Of a stretch of DNA of 64,000 nt, positions 53,839 through 61,509 are shown in pieces (position 1 is the first letter of the stretch; every line of letters starts with the position of its first letter). Where the stretch lies: contig NZ_AKIZ01000023.1 in assembly GCF_000282595.1 (NCBI RefSeq), positions 62,001 to 126,000 on the forward strand. The letters are read 5' to 3'. The position numbers and the translations under genes were made by a program. Source of the DNA: Phyllobacterium sp. YR531 (GTDB lineage Bacteria > Pseudomonadota > Alphaproteobacteria > Rhizobiales > Rhizobiaceae). The notes beneath the pieces were generated by a model. The model had not been told where the DNA came from and did no database searches. It saw only the letters and a list, made by a program, of their open reading frames with translations.

Positions 53839-53957
53839 AGAATATCATCCCCCGCATATTGATGCGCTTGCGGCAGGTTTTCTCTCGCCAGATCACCGGC
53901 TACCCCAAGGCAGAGCTATTCAAGAAATCACCTCAAGCAGATCAGCGGCTAGCAAGG

Positions 53958-54263
53958 TCACGCCACTTTCAGCGTTGGAACCTTGCTCAAATCCGTCTCG
54001 CGTTCGGCATGCCAAGCATCATACCCTGCCTGCATGCGCAGCCAGATCGCAGCACCGTCGCCAAACATCTTGCCGAGGCGTGCAGCAACCGACGGGGAAA
54101 CCGGCTTCCGCTCGCCAATAATATCGTAAAGCTGCTGACGGGAGATACCAAGCATGCTGGCGATTTCGACTTTCGTCTTGCCAGTGGCGGGAATGATATC
54201 TTCAAGCAACGCGCCGGGATGGGACGGGCATCGTGCCAAGGGGCGGTTAACTTCGTAATTCAT
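53958..54263 (-). CDS. higA: HigA-type antitoxin
   Basis: A 101-residue antitoxin of the HigA/VapI family: PSHPGALLEDIIPATGKTKV leads into a helix-turn-helix (IASMLGISRQQLYDIIGERK). It binds the toxin and represses the higBA promoter. ATG 54263 follows AAGGAT. The gene starts 41 bases after the toxin stop, the usual toxin-first order. Confidence 0.92.
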   Translation of the reverse strand: MNYEVNRPLARCPSHPGALLEDIIPATGKTKVEIASMLGISRQQLYDIIGERKPVSPSVAARLGKMFGDGAAIWLRMQAGYDAWHAERETDLSKVPTLKVA

Positions 54264-54304
54264 AATACTATCCTTGACGGTTGTGGGGCGCATTGCCCGA
54301 CAGT

Positions 54305-54583
54305 TCAGTGGTATTGTTCAAAATCGACCTTTGTTGCATCCTTTCCATCGAACTCGAATGTAATGCACCATGGTCCATTCACATGGACTGTAAAGCGGGT
54401 TGGGTTGAAGCCCTTTAACGGATGGAAGTCAAAACCCGGAAGGCTCATGTCCTCTGGCTTCTCTGCATTATCAAGGCGATCCAAACGAACAAGAATGCGC
54501 TTGTGCATTTTGGCGTCAATTTTGGTCGCTTTTCCTGTTTGAAACAGGTCCGCGAGCGCCTTGTGCTTGAATGTCTTGATCAT
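54305..54583 (-). CDS. higB: HigB-type toxin (RelE/ParE fold mRNA endonuclease)
   Basis: A 92-residue toxin: IKTFKHKALADLFQTGK at the start, LDRLDNAEKPEDMSLPG, FHPLKGFNPTRFTVHVNGPW and the end CITFEFDGKDATKVDFEQYH. It fits HigB, which cuts mRNA on the ribosome. Length is normal. The promoter -10 lies only six bases from the ATG, so the mRNA is expected to be nearly or fully leaderless. First gene of the higBA operon. Confidence 0.92.
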   Translation of the reverse strand: MIKTFKHKALADLFQTGKATKIDAKMHKRILVRLDRLDNAEKPEDMSLPGFDFHPLKGFNPTRFTVHVNGPWCITFEFDGKDATKVDFEQYH

Positions 54584-54588
54584 GACAT

Positions 54589-54617
54589 TGTGTAAGCCAT
54601 CAGCTTACAAAAGTCAA
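54589..54617 (-). promoter_or_regulatory. higBA promoter
   Basis: On the minus strand TTGACT (54617-54612) and TACACA (54594-54589) are 17 bases apart, and operator 1 fills the spacer and overlaps the -10. The -10 ends six bases upstream of the toxin ATG. Confidence 0.6.
54591..54609. promoter_or_regulatory. higBA operator 1
   Basis: Inverted repeat TGTAAGC-N5-GCTTACA, perfect arms of seven bases, eight bases upstream of the toxin start. Confidence 0.75.
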
Positions 54618-54622
54618 CAGAA

Positions 54623-54641
54623 TGTAAGCGAATAACTTACA
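54623..54641. promoter_or_regulatory. higBA operator 2
   Basis: Second inverted repeat, TGTAAGC-N5-ACTTACA, one mismatch between arms. It lies exactly 32 bases from operator 1, about three helical turns, so two antitoxin dimers could sit on one face of the DNA. Confidence 0.7.
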
Positions 54642-54700
54642 CACATCCCCGTGGGAATATGACGGAACGGGCGAAATTGAGACAACCTCGCCTGCTCACC

Positions 54701-54934
54701 TTACCTCTTTACGCTGACGCTCTGCCCGCCGCGCCGCCTGATGACATACGGCAAAGCAAACATGTACAGACCGCTGAATAACAGTAAAAATAGCGGGATG
54801 AGTGGCGAGTAGACCACCCACATAGGGCGTTCACTTTCATTCATTCCCAAAATGGCGAAATTGGCTAAGACGGTCACAGTAAAGATGATCGATAGCCAGC
54901 GATGCAGCTGCCGAATCCATTTGCTTACGTTCAT
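54701..54934 (-). CDS. Small membrane protein, 77 residues
   Basis: Two predicted membrane helices (WLSIIFTVTVLANFAILGM and PLIPLFLLLFSGLYMFALPY) flank a short loop. The start WIRQLHRWLS resembles the first helix of PepSY-like or transporter-associated small proteins. It is third in the ArsR-SRPBCC operon with a 15-base gap. No function is known. Confidence 0.82.
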   Translation of the reverse strand: MNVSKWIRQLHRWLSIIFTVTVLANFAILGMNESERPMWVVYSPLIPLFLLLFSGLYMFALPYVIRRRGGQSVSVKR

Positions 54935-54949
54935 TGCAACCTCCCTTTG

Positions 54950-55360
54950 CTAATCTATCCGCGCCAAAACCTTTTCGCACGCATCGAAGAATTGCGCCCA
55001 GCCATGTTTTGCACCCTGATAGGCCTGTTCCTGATCGCGGCGGAAGCCTGACTGTTCCATGCGCAAATTGGTGCCTGTCTTTGTTGGGGTCAGCGTCCAG
55101 GTAACAACACTCTCCAGCCCATAGGCATCCCATGTGTAGGACAGGGATTTTTCCTGTTCTATTGTCAAAACCTTGCAATCCACCGCACCCCAATCGGCGC
55201 TGAATTTGAAACGATGATCGACAATCGGCCGGAAATCGCTCTTCATGAGCCATTCCTCGATCAAGTGAGGTTGGGTCAAGGCGCGCCAAATCTTTTCTGG
55301 CGGGTAAGATATCTCGCGCTCAACAACAACCGAGCGAGTTTCAGTCATTAGATCGGTCAT
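54950..55360 (-). CDS. SRPBCC (AHSA1/START-like) protein
   Basis: A 136-residue single-domain ligand-binding protein of the AHSA1/Aha1 type: ISYPPEKIWRALTQPHLIEE, then WLMKSDFRP and WTLTPTKTGTNLRMEQSGF. These bind lipids or other hydrophobic molecules. It overlaps the ArsR stop by one base; ArsR-SRPBCC pairs are common and often respond to organic stress compounds. Confidence 0.9.
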   Translation of the reverse strand: MTDLMTETRSVVVEREISYPPEKIWRALTQPHLIEEWLMKSDFRPIVDHRFKFSADWGAVDCKVLTIEQEKSLSYTWDAYGLESVVTWTLTPTKTGTNLRMEQSGFRRDQEQAYQGAKHGWAQFFDACEKVLARID

Positions 55361-55695
55361 CAGTCCATCCTTTTGAGTAAGTCTTCAAGATCGTCGAAGC
55401 GGTTTTCCCAGAATCCGGCCATTTGATTTGTCCAGTCGATCAACGACGACAAGGCACCTATCTGAGCGCTGTAGTGAATATTGCGCCCGTCTTGGCGGCT
55501 AAGTACCAAGCCCGCCTGTTTAAGCACCCCGAGATGCTTCGACACTGCTGGCTGCGATATCCCTGCCTGATCGGTCAGCGCTCCAACAGTCTGCTCGCCT
55601 TCCCGGCACATACGCTCGAAAAGAGCCCGCCGGGACGGGTCCGCCAGTGTTTTGAAAATGAGATCATGATTGGGTTGCATTGACATATAACTCAT
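55360..55695 (-). CDS. ArsR-family transcriptional regulator
   Basis: A 111-residue winged-helix repressor: IFKTLADPSRRALFERMCRE, TDQAGISQPAVSKHLGVLKQ and the wing LSRQDGRNIHYSA. No metal-binding cysteine motif is seen (the only cysteine is in the first helix), so it is of the YczG/SRPBCC-linked type, not an arsenic sensor. AT-rich near-repeats (ACATATA at 55683, TATATGT at 55726) flank its start region and may be operator parts. Confidence 0.9.
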   Translation of the reverse strand: MSYMSMQPNHDLIFKTLADPSRRALFERMCREGEQTVGALTDQAGISQPAVSKHLGVLKQAGLVLSRQDGRNIHYSAQIGALSSLIDWTNQMAGFWENRFDDLEDLLKRMD

Positions 55696-55781
55696 TGGCT
55701 ATACGTCAATCTATAACTACTCAGCTATATGTTAGTCAAGCCCACGTTGTGAATTAAAGACAAGGCTTTATCGCGACATGT

Positions 55782-56315
55782 TTAACCCGAGAACCTGCCT
55801 CCGAGTTCATCGCCATCTCTTCCAAGTTGAACCAACAAGCCGTGAACAGCCTCCTCCACGCTCACGGCTGCCGTATCGACAGTTGTCGTTCCTGCAGGCC
55901 ATTTGTCATAAGTTCGATCCACGACCTGCTGCCAGGTGGGCAAAACCAGGCCGGAAATGTCTGAAACCCGGGTCTCGACACGGCGTTTGTGCTCCACCGG
56001 GTCCGAGCAAACGATCTCTATCTCATGGAAGCCGCTGTTGGCTCGCGCTGCCACATCCCGCCAGGCCTGACGGGTCAGTTCAATGCCATTGACGTAATCG
56101 ACGATGACGGTTGCGCCTGCCCGCAGATTTTCCTCCGCAAGGGCATATCCAACAATATAGGCGGTTGGATTGTTGTCATCGATCATGATCTTGGCCGAAA
56201 TAAGCGCCTGCGCGATCGTATCAGCACGTAGATAGACGCCATTCAGGCGACGGGCGAGTTCCCGCGCAATCGTGGTTTTTCCGGTTCCGGGCAGACCGCT
56301 CATGATGATCAGCAT
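55782..56315 (-). CDS. P-loop kinase-like AAA-33 ATPase
   Basis: A 177-residue nucleotide-binding protein: Walker A GLPGTGKTT, then LRADTIAQALIS and ATVIVDYVNGIELTRQAW. It resembles zeta-toxin/gluconokinase-like AAA-33 proteins that phosphorylate small molecules. The last 25 residues are Gly/Asp-rich. The gene stands 63 bases from the histidine kinase gene and probably starts its own transcript. Substrate unknown. Confidence 0.87.
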   Translation of the reverse strand: MLIIMSGLPGTGKTTIARELARRLNGVYLRADTIAQALISAKIMIDDNNPTAYIVGYALAEENLRAGATVIVDYVNGIELTRQAWRDVAARANSGFHEIEIVCSDPVEHKRRVETRVSDISGLVLPTWQQVVDRTYDKWPAGTTTVDTAAVSVEEAVHGLLVQLGRDGDELGGRFSG

Positions 56316-56378
56316 ATGTAACCTCGTCTAGAGTCGAGGCCCATAATGGCACGATTCCGGCCATTGGTAGCCCCCGCA

Positions 56379-56945
56379 TTACAGGGGATAGATTATCCGG
56401 ATCGTCGTGCCTTCCCCCGCAATCGATCTGATGCGAAGTTGCCCCATGCCAGCTGCCAGACTATCAGCGATGTTGGTAAGCCCAAGCCCAAGATGAGTGC
56501 CGGCGCGGGTCGAAAAAAACAATTTGACTGCCTTGCTCTGCACTTCCCTGGTCATGCCCACGCCATTGTCGGCAATATCAATCACAAGCGACCTGCGAAA
56601 CAGCCAGCGGCGGCGCAAACGTCCGTGGATAGAGATCTCAATCTTCCGGTCGGGAGCTTCAGCTTTGATCGCATTACGGAGAAGCTCTTCAATGATCAGA
56701 TGAAACTGGGAAGATGGCACAAGCGCCTGCCCGGCCTGGGGCTCCAGCACCAGACGTACCTTTTCTGGATAAAAGGCTATGGAAGATTCAATGACTTTTT
56801 CCAGCGATCTGCGCGCGCCATTGTCGAAAGTGCCATTGCGCAAAAGGCCATTGCTGATCGTTATCAGTTCATCGGCAGTGGCAAGCGCCGCCTTGATCAT
56901 ATCGGGGTCTCTGGTTCCACGCTCGGGCAGATAGCTAAGGAACAA
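56379..56945 (-). CDS. Histidine kinase, C-terminal part (after frame break)
   Basis: A 188-residue ATP-binding part of a histidine kinase: N-box EELLRNAIKAEAP, G1 DIADNGVGM and G2 THLGLGLTNIADSL. It has no start or ribosome-binding site of its own; the same frame stays open upstream to the T9 tract at 57027-57035, adding a dimerisation helix FAHLTASRVAALRLFLSY with a candidate phospho-His (H213 of the joined protein). A -1 slip (or one extra T) at that tract joins it to the upstream part as one kinase of 411 residues. It is therefore likely half of one gene. Confidence 0.85.
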   Translation of the reverse strand: MFLSYLPERGTRDPDMIKAALATADELITISNGLLRNGTFDNGARRSLEKVIESSIAFYPEKVRLVLEPQAGQALVPSSQFHLIIEELLRNAIKAEAPDRKIEISIHGRLRRRWLFRRSLVIDIADNGVGMTREVQSKAVKLFFSTRAGTHLGLGLTNIADSLAAGMGQLRIRSIAGEGTTIRIIYPL

Positions 56946-56956
56946 CCGCAGCGCCG

Positions 56957-57613
56957 CTACCCGGCTGGCGGTGAGGTGAGCGAAGAGCGATGAGAAAGAT
57001 CGGATATGGTTTTTCGTACGTTCAGCAAAAAAAAAGCAAGATACAGCGCTATGGCAGCAACAAGAAAAAGCACCGAGCCCAGCGCAAACAACAATCTGTA
57101 GGCTGATGTCTTTGATTCCATTTGCGTTGTTTCCCCCAGAATTTGGGCTCGGGCGGTAAGAACCGCCAGAATGCGCGATACATTCTCCTTCACAGGGTGC
57201 AATTGCTGCAGAACGTCGGGGTATGATCTGTCAGTACTGTTCATCGAAAGATAGCTGGCATCGGCGACGTGCAGATGGGTGGTCAGCGCGGTAATTTCAT
57301 TTTCGCTCAAAAACTCATCAAGATAATCGGCCGACAGCAGCTCCTGTATATTGGTTTTCAGGCCGATCATTGTTGTCGGCAGCCGCGGGCTTTCTTCGCC
57401 CGTTTTGGCGGCAAGTTCGAGGTAACCGGTAATTCGCGTCAGTTTTTCCTGCAGCTTGTGGGCGCGTGACTGAATTTCCCCCGTCTGCCCCAGCAGAATA
57501 TAGGTCTGCCGCCATTGCCTGTCGGAGTTCATGAACGACCAGGCGCTCAAAACCATCGCTGCGCTGAGGCCAATGAAAGCCACCACCACAAGAAATTGAC
57601 CGAGGTGCTTCAT
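56957..57613 (-). CDS. Histidine kinase, N-terminal sensor part (before frame break)
   Basis: A 218-residue product: first membrane helix about residues 5-27, a periplasmic helical sensor (about 28-170) and a second helix (about 171-196, LLFALGSVLFLVAAIALYLA). After the T9 tract at residues 193-196 the zero frame soon ends (DLSHRSSLTSPPAG). ATG 57613 overlaps the secreted-protein stop by four bases. With a -1 frame change it continues into the kinase part at 56379. Either phase variation, slippage, a decaying gene or a base-call error at the homopolymer can explain the break. Confidence 0.85.
   Translation of the reverse strand: MKHLGQFLVVVAFIGLSAAMVLSAWSFMNSDRQWRQTYILLGQTGEIQSRAHKLQEKLTRITGYLELAAKTGEESPRLPTTMIGLKTNIQELLSADYLDEFLSENEITALTTHLHVADASYLSMNSTDRSYPDVLQQLHPVKENVSRILAVLTARAQILGETTQMESKTSAYRLLFALGSVLFLVAAIALYLAFFLLNVRKTISDLSHRSSLTSPPAG
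57027..57035 (-). other. T9 homopolymer (minus strand) at kinase frame break
   Basis: Nine A on the plus strand, reading GC-T-TTT-TTT-TTG in the kinase mRNA. The codons before and after are in frames that differ by one base and the -1 frame is free of stops from here to 56379. The run also forms a classic slippery heptamer. Confidence 0.85.
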
Positions 57614-58164
57614 GATGATGGCCTCAAAACAACCAGCGCCCAAATCCAGCGAGGATCATTTTCAGAACTGGATTTCGGCAATTGGGCTGACGGCCAAATC
57701 AAGCGGAAATAACCATTTTCCTCCTGCCGCAGTGGCCTGAACTTTTCCTCTTTCAGGCAAAGGCCACTTTTATAATCCGCCTCACGGCAGCCGATCTCGG
57801 TCGCAATGATCGGGGCATAGGCATCCATATCCTCCACGCTGATATTGGCGGTGTATTCGTCAAAAGCGATTGCAAGGATGTCGCGATTGTCCAAACCATG
57901 TTTTGCCATAACCTCGCGGAGCCGTGGCCCGCGAAAGCTGACCGCTCCTTCAGCCTTCAACCAGGGTATGACGGTTTCAACCTCATGCTGCGCAAACGCC
58001 GCTTGCAGCTGCTCCGGCGTATAACTGGCTAGAGGTGTGCCGTCCGCCGCTTCAATGCTCAGCTTTTTGGGGTCGTCATAATCTGCAAGGGTTGTGGAAT
58101 TCGCAGAGAGAAAAGCAATGGTCAAAACGGCGAAAACTGAAAAAACATGCATGAAAAAGCGCAT
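57610..58164 (-). CDS. Secreted molybdopterin-oxidoreductase-fold protein
   Basis: A 184-residue exported protein with a signal peptide (HVFSVFAVLTIAFLSANSTT). The rest resembles the small sulfite-oxidase-like (Mo-binding fold) proteins: VSFRGPRLREVMAKHGL, AFDEYTANISVEDMDAYAP and RLIWPSAQLP. It is too short to hold a full cofactor site, so it likely binds a ligand or interacts with the sensor kinase. It overlaps the kinase gene by four bases, suggesting that it is the kinase's periplasmic partner. Confidence 0.8.
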   Translation of the reverse strand: MRFFMHVFSVFAVLTIAFLSANSTTLADYDDPKKLSIEAADGTPLASYTPEQLQAAFAQHEVETVIPWLKAEGAVSFRGPRLREVMAKHGLDNRDILAIAFDEYTANISVEDMDAYAPIIATEIGCREADYKSGLCLKEEKFRPLRQEENGYFRLIWPSAQLPKSSSENDPRWIWALVVLRPSS

Positions 58165-58435
58165 TACGGGTCCTTAAAAAATCTCGCATTACAAATTCGA
58201 AGTGCCATCAAAGCGGGCACGCAATTCAAAAGACAAAAAGAAAATCAAATCCTGCATCCATGATACTGAAATTCCGATTCCTATCAAGGGTCCGTGCCAC
58301 TGTTGACAGCTTCACGTGAGCTGTGTTTGTCTGGGATGCGCATTCTGATCCGTGCAGGATCACGCCTTTGGCGATTTGAATTGCGCCTTACCCACATCCC
58401 CAAAACTGTTTCACCGGAAAGACGGAGGATTTTCC

Positions 58436-58858
58436 ATGTCCACTGCCCGATGCGCTTGTGGCGCACTGACACTTCTGATGCGGGAGCCGGCAAAGCTGGT
58501 CGCAGCCTGCCATTGTCTGGCGTGCCAACGCCGGACCGGCACACCATTCAGCGTCAATGCATTTTACGCCATTGATTCAGTCGTGATTTCTGGCGCTGCC
58601 ACGAAGTTCACCCGTATTGCCGAAAGTGGCCGCAATGTACGCATGTATTTTTGCCCGCACTGCGGCTCGACAGTCTATTGGAATGCGGACGCTGCACCGA
58701 CAATGATTGGCGTGGGCGTTGGAGCATTGGGCGACCCGGATTTTCCTGGCCCTACCCTGTCAATATTCGAGCGCACGAAGCATCGCTGGGTAAATCTTGC
58801 GCAAGAGGTAACGGGCTTTCAGGAAAGTCTCGATCAGGACTACGCTCCCGATCCATGA
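58436..58858 (+). CDS. GFA-family (CENP-V/Gfa) zinc-binding protein
   Basis: A 140-residue zinc protein: CACGALT, then AACHCLACQRRTGTPF and FCPHCGSTVYW. Named after a glutathione-dependent formaldehyde-activating enzyme, but most members have no proven activity. The ATG follows GGAGGA. The 270 bases upstream hold no visible gene or clear signal. A second GFA gene follows 69 bases later. Confidence 0.9.
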   Translation: MSTARCACGALTLLMREPAKLVAACHCLACQRRTGTPFSVNAFYAIDSVVISGAATKFTRIAESGRNVRMYFCPHCGSTVYWNADAAPTMIGVGVGALGDPDFPGPTLSIFERTKHRWVNLAQEVTGFQESLDQDYAPDP

Positions 58859-58927
58859 TACTGTTGCGTAGATAAATCAGGGCCACAAGCGGGCCCACAA
58901 AGCCAAAGTAGCGTGGAGCGGGTTGGT

Positions 58928-59266
58928 ATGCCGGGCAAAGTCAGCGGGTCGTGTCATTGCGGTATTGTCTGCATTGAAATTGCAACCGTCCCTGAAGAAC
59001 TGAACGACTGCCAGTGCGAGCATTGCCAGAAACGCGGCGCTTTGTGGGCTTATTTTCCGGTTGATCAGGTGATGATTACCGGAACGACCTCATATTACTG
59101 CTGGAGTGACAAAGGAATTGAGTTTCATTTCTGCAGTAGCTGCGGCTGCACCACCCATTGGGCACCGGTTGATCCTACGTACAACCGCATGGCTGTAAAC
59201 GCGCGGGTCTTCGGCAAAGCGATCTTTCAGAAAATCCCGCAACGTAAAGGCGCAGGGCCAAGTTAG
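58928..59266 (+). CDS. Second GFA-family zinc-binding protein
   Basis: A 112-residue relative of the previous gene, diverged: SGSCHCGIVCIE, CQCEHCQKRGALWAYF and FCSSCGCTTHW. The sequences differ too much for a recent duplication. ATG 58928 is chosen over ATG 58913 because the product then begins MPGKVSGSCHC and a GGAGCGGG lies upstream. Converges on the LysR gene with one base between. Confidence 0.88.
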   Translation: MPGKVSGSCHCGIVCIEIATVPEELNDCQCEHCQKRGALWAYFPVDQVMITGTTSYYCWSDKGIEFHFCSSCGCTTHWAPVDPTYNRMAVNARVFGKAIFQKIPQRKGAGPS

Positions 59267-59267
59267 T

Positions 59268-60194
59268 TCATGACAGCTTTGCCGCTTCACCCCGCTCCGA
59301 AGGATGCAGATCTTCCAAAAGCATATCAAGGAATGCGCGTACTGCGACCGGAAGAGTGCGGTCCTCCATCGTCAATATATGCAGCACGCTATCCGTCATG
59401 ACTTCGTCTTCAACAGGAACTGCCACGAACTCTCCCATTTCCATCCGCCCGGGCGTTCGGACCGCGCTGGTGAAATGGATGCAGTCCGCCGTATCAGCAA
59501 AGCGTCGCAGTGCTGAGATACAATTCGTCGACATGACAGGTTCGACGACCAGTCCCTGCATGGCAAAAGCCGCATCAATGAGGTGTCGCTGCGTGCGCCC
59601 CTTGTCCGGCAGGGCTACAGGATATTCCAGAGTTTGCGCCATCGTCACTGCTTCCAGTTCGGCCAGCGGCAGATGTTTCGGGATCAGGGCGTGCATGGGG
59701 CGGCGGACGACCTGCTCGATCTTTACACCGCGCGGCGGAGCAAGGTTGAAAGTCGTGCCTATGTCAGCTTCGCCATCCTGAATAAGCTGCGCCACTTCGA
59801 CCGAGTTCCCGACCCACAAATGAAATGTGACCCCAGGATAGCGTTTGCGGAATACAGCAATTGCTTCCGACAGAATATCAACTGCATAGCCCTCATAGCT
59901 GGCCAAGCGCACAAATCCGCGATCGGGAACCTGCAAAGCCTTGATCTCTGCCGTGGCACGTTCGGCGTCAAGCATTGTGCGCCGGGCATGGGCGGACAGA
60001 ACTTCACCGGCAGCACTGGGAACCATACCGCGCGGGCGCCGCTCAAACAGTTCCACGCCCAATTCGCGTTCCAGTTTGGCAATCTGCCTGCTTATCGCAG
60101 AGCTTGCGACGTTGAGGCGGTAAGAGGCATCGGCGATGGAGCCAGACTTCACAACCTCAAGAAAATAACGAAGTGCAGTGCTTTGCATGGTCAA
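59268..60194 (-). CDS. LysR-family regulator, divergent from the abg-like genes
   Basis: A 308-residue LysR protein: N-terminal helix-turn-helix YFLEVVKSGSIADASYRLNV, then ASSAISRQIAKLERELGVEL; effector domain from about residue 90. It is divergent from the amidohydrolase-AbgT genes and separated by 122 bases that hold a TGACG-N10-CGTCA repeat; regulation of those genes is likely (as AbgR in E. coli). Not the E. coli protein by close identity; inference from position. Confidence 0.92.
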   Translation of the reverse strand: MTMQSTALRYFLEVVKSGSIADASYRLNVASSAISRQIAKLERELGVELFERRPRGMVPSAAGEVLSAHARRTMLDAERATAEIKALQVPDRGFVRLASYEGYAVDILSEAIAVFRKRYPGVTFHLWVGNSVEVAQLIQDGEADIGTTFNLAPPRGVKIEQVVRRPMHALIPKHLPLAELEAVTMAQTLEYPVALPDKGRTQRHLIDAAFAMQGLVVEPVMSTNCISALRRFADTADCIHFTSAVRTPGRMEMGEFVAVPVEDEVMTDSVLHILTMEDRTLPVAVRAFLDMLLEDLHPSERGEAAKLS

Positions 60195-60252
60195 TCTTGC
60201 CTTGCTGTTTCGGCAACGGTTTATACGAATTAAAGCGATTGTGGCATGTTTG

Positions 60253-60272
60253 TGACGCTGTTATCAACGTCA
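60253..60272. promoter_or_regulatory. Candidate LysR-type operator
   Basis: Inverted repeat TGACG-N10-CGTCA between the divergent lysR-family and amidohydrolase starts, 58 bases before the first and 44 before the second. Confidence 0.4.
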
Positions 60273-60316
60273 AAAAGGCCAATCAGGCCAAGCGGAACAT
60301 TAAAACGGGAGTGTCG

Positions 60317-61474
60317 ATGAACGCGTTTTCAATCGAAGCAATCAACTATGCGACGGAAACCCGCCGCTACATTCATGCCAATCCTGAACTGAAATATGAA
60401 GAACATGGCACCGCCGATCTGGTGGCTGCCCGTTTGCGTGGTCTTGGATATGATGTTGTCACCGGCCTTGCCGAGACGGGTATCGTCGCGACGCTCGACA
60501 CAGGGCGGGCCGGTCCTACCATCGCTTTCCGGGCAGATATGGACGCGCTGCCAATCATTGAGGAAACCGGGCTCCCATACGCGTCTAAAAATGCAGGAAA
60601 GATGCACGCCTGCGGCCATGACGGCCACACGGCCTCGCTGCTTCTGGCGGCAGATGGGCTGGCTAAAATGGCGGACCAGCTTTCGGGCCGTCTGAAACTG
60701 ATCTTCCAACCAGCTGAAGAAGGCGGGCTTGGCGCAGCCCGAATGATCGAAGCAGGTGCTCTGAGTGGTGTCGACGCAATCTACGGTTATCATAATCGAC
60801 CGGGCTATCCACTCGGGCGTGTTTTTGCCAAATCCGGACCGACCATGGGCGGCAGTTCGCTTTATGAAATATCCATATCCGGAAAAGGCGGACACGCTTC
60901 GCGGCCAGATCTTGCCGTTGACCCGATCTTTGTCGGGACCGCTGTTGTACAGGGCCTCCAGAGCGTGATTTCACGCCGTCTCTCGCCGTTGGAATCGGGT
61001 GTTGTGACCGTTACGCAGTTTCATGGCGGCAACAGTCACAATATCATTCCCGTCAGTGCATCGCTGATTATCAATACACGCGATGGCTCCCCTGCCGCCT
61101 ACGCAGTTATCGATAGGGAGTTGCGGCTGGTGGTAGCCCAAATCTGCGAAGCACATAATGCCGTGGCGCAGGTCAACCAGACCATGCGTATCCCCGCTGT
61201 CGTGAACAATGCGGAAGAAACGGAGTTCGTGATCTCAACCGCCATCGAGACTGTCGGCAAAGACAAGTCAGGCAGAATCGATACGCTTCCCACCATGGGA
61301 GCTGAGGATTTTGCATTCTACCTCGAACAGATTCGCGGCTGCTTCTTCTTTGTTGGCAATGGTGAAGACGGCGCTTATCTGCACCACCCGCTTTACGATT
61401 ACCGAGACGAAATACTCCCCGTGGCAGCAGGCATGTTTACGGCCATAGCAGAACGGCGTCTCGCGCGCCGCTGA
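60317..61474 (+). CDS. M20 family amidohydrolase (AbgA/AbgB or hippurate hydrolase-like)
   Basis: A 385-residue di-metal amidohydrolase: FRADMDALPI, MHACGHDGHTAS (metal His and bridging Asp), FQPAEEGGLGA (catalytic Glu-Glu) and GAEDFAFYLEQ. It cleaves an N-acyl amino acid; with the AbgT transporter behind it, p-aminobenzoyl-glutamate from folate breakdown is a good candidate. Only one subunit gene is present, whereas E. coli uses AbgA plus AbgB. ATG 60317 follows GGGAG. Gap to abgT is 35 bases. Confidence 0.9.
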   Translation: MNAFSIEAINYATETRRYIHANPELKYEEHGTADLVAARLRGLGYDVVTGLAETGIVATLDTGRAGPTIAFRADMDALPIIEETGLPYASKNAGKMHACGHDGHTASLLLAADGLAKMADQLSGRLKLIFQPAEEGGLGAARMIEAGALSGVDAIYGYHNRPGYPLGRVFAKSGPTMGGSSLYEISISGKGGHASRPDLAVDPIFVGTAVVQGLQSVISRRLSPLESGVVTVTQFHGGNSHNIIPVSASLIINTRDGSPAAYAVIDRELRLVVAQICEAHNAVAQVNQTMRIPAVVNNAEETEFVISTAIETVGKDKSGRIDTLPTMGAEDFAFYLEQIRGCFFFVGNGEDGAYLHHPLYDYRDEILPVAAGMFTAIAERRLARR

Positions 61475-61509
61475 TCCACTCTTTCCATTCCGATTGAAGG
61501 ATATTCGCC

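Noticed and set aside
53839-53957. Possible gene remnant between DUF4279 and higA
   Set aside because: A short peptide-like stretch is open on the plus strand, but it runs into the higA gene in antisense and matches nothing I know.
56957-57613. Sensor half as an independent complete gene
   Set aside because: The C-terminal half has no start signals of its own and the -1 frame is open across the T9 tract, so one interrupted gene explains the data better.
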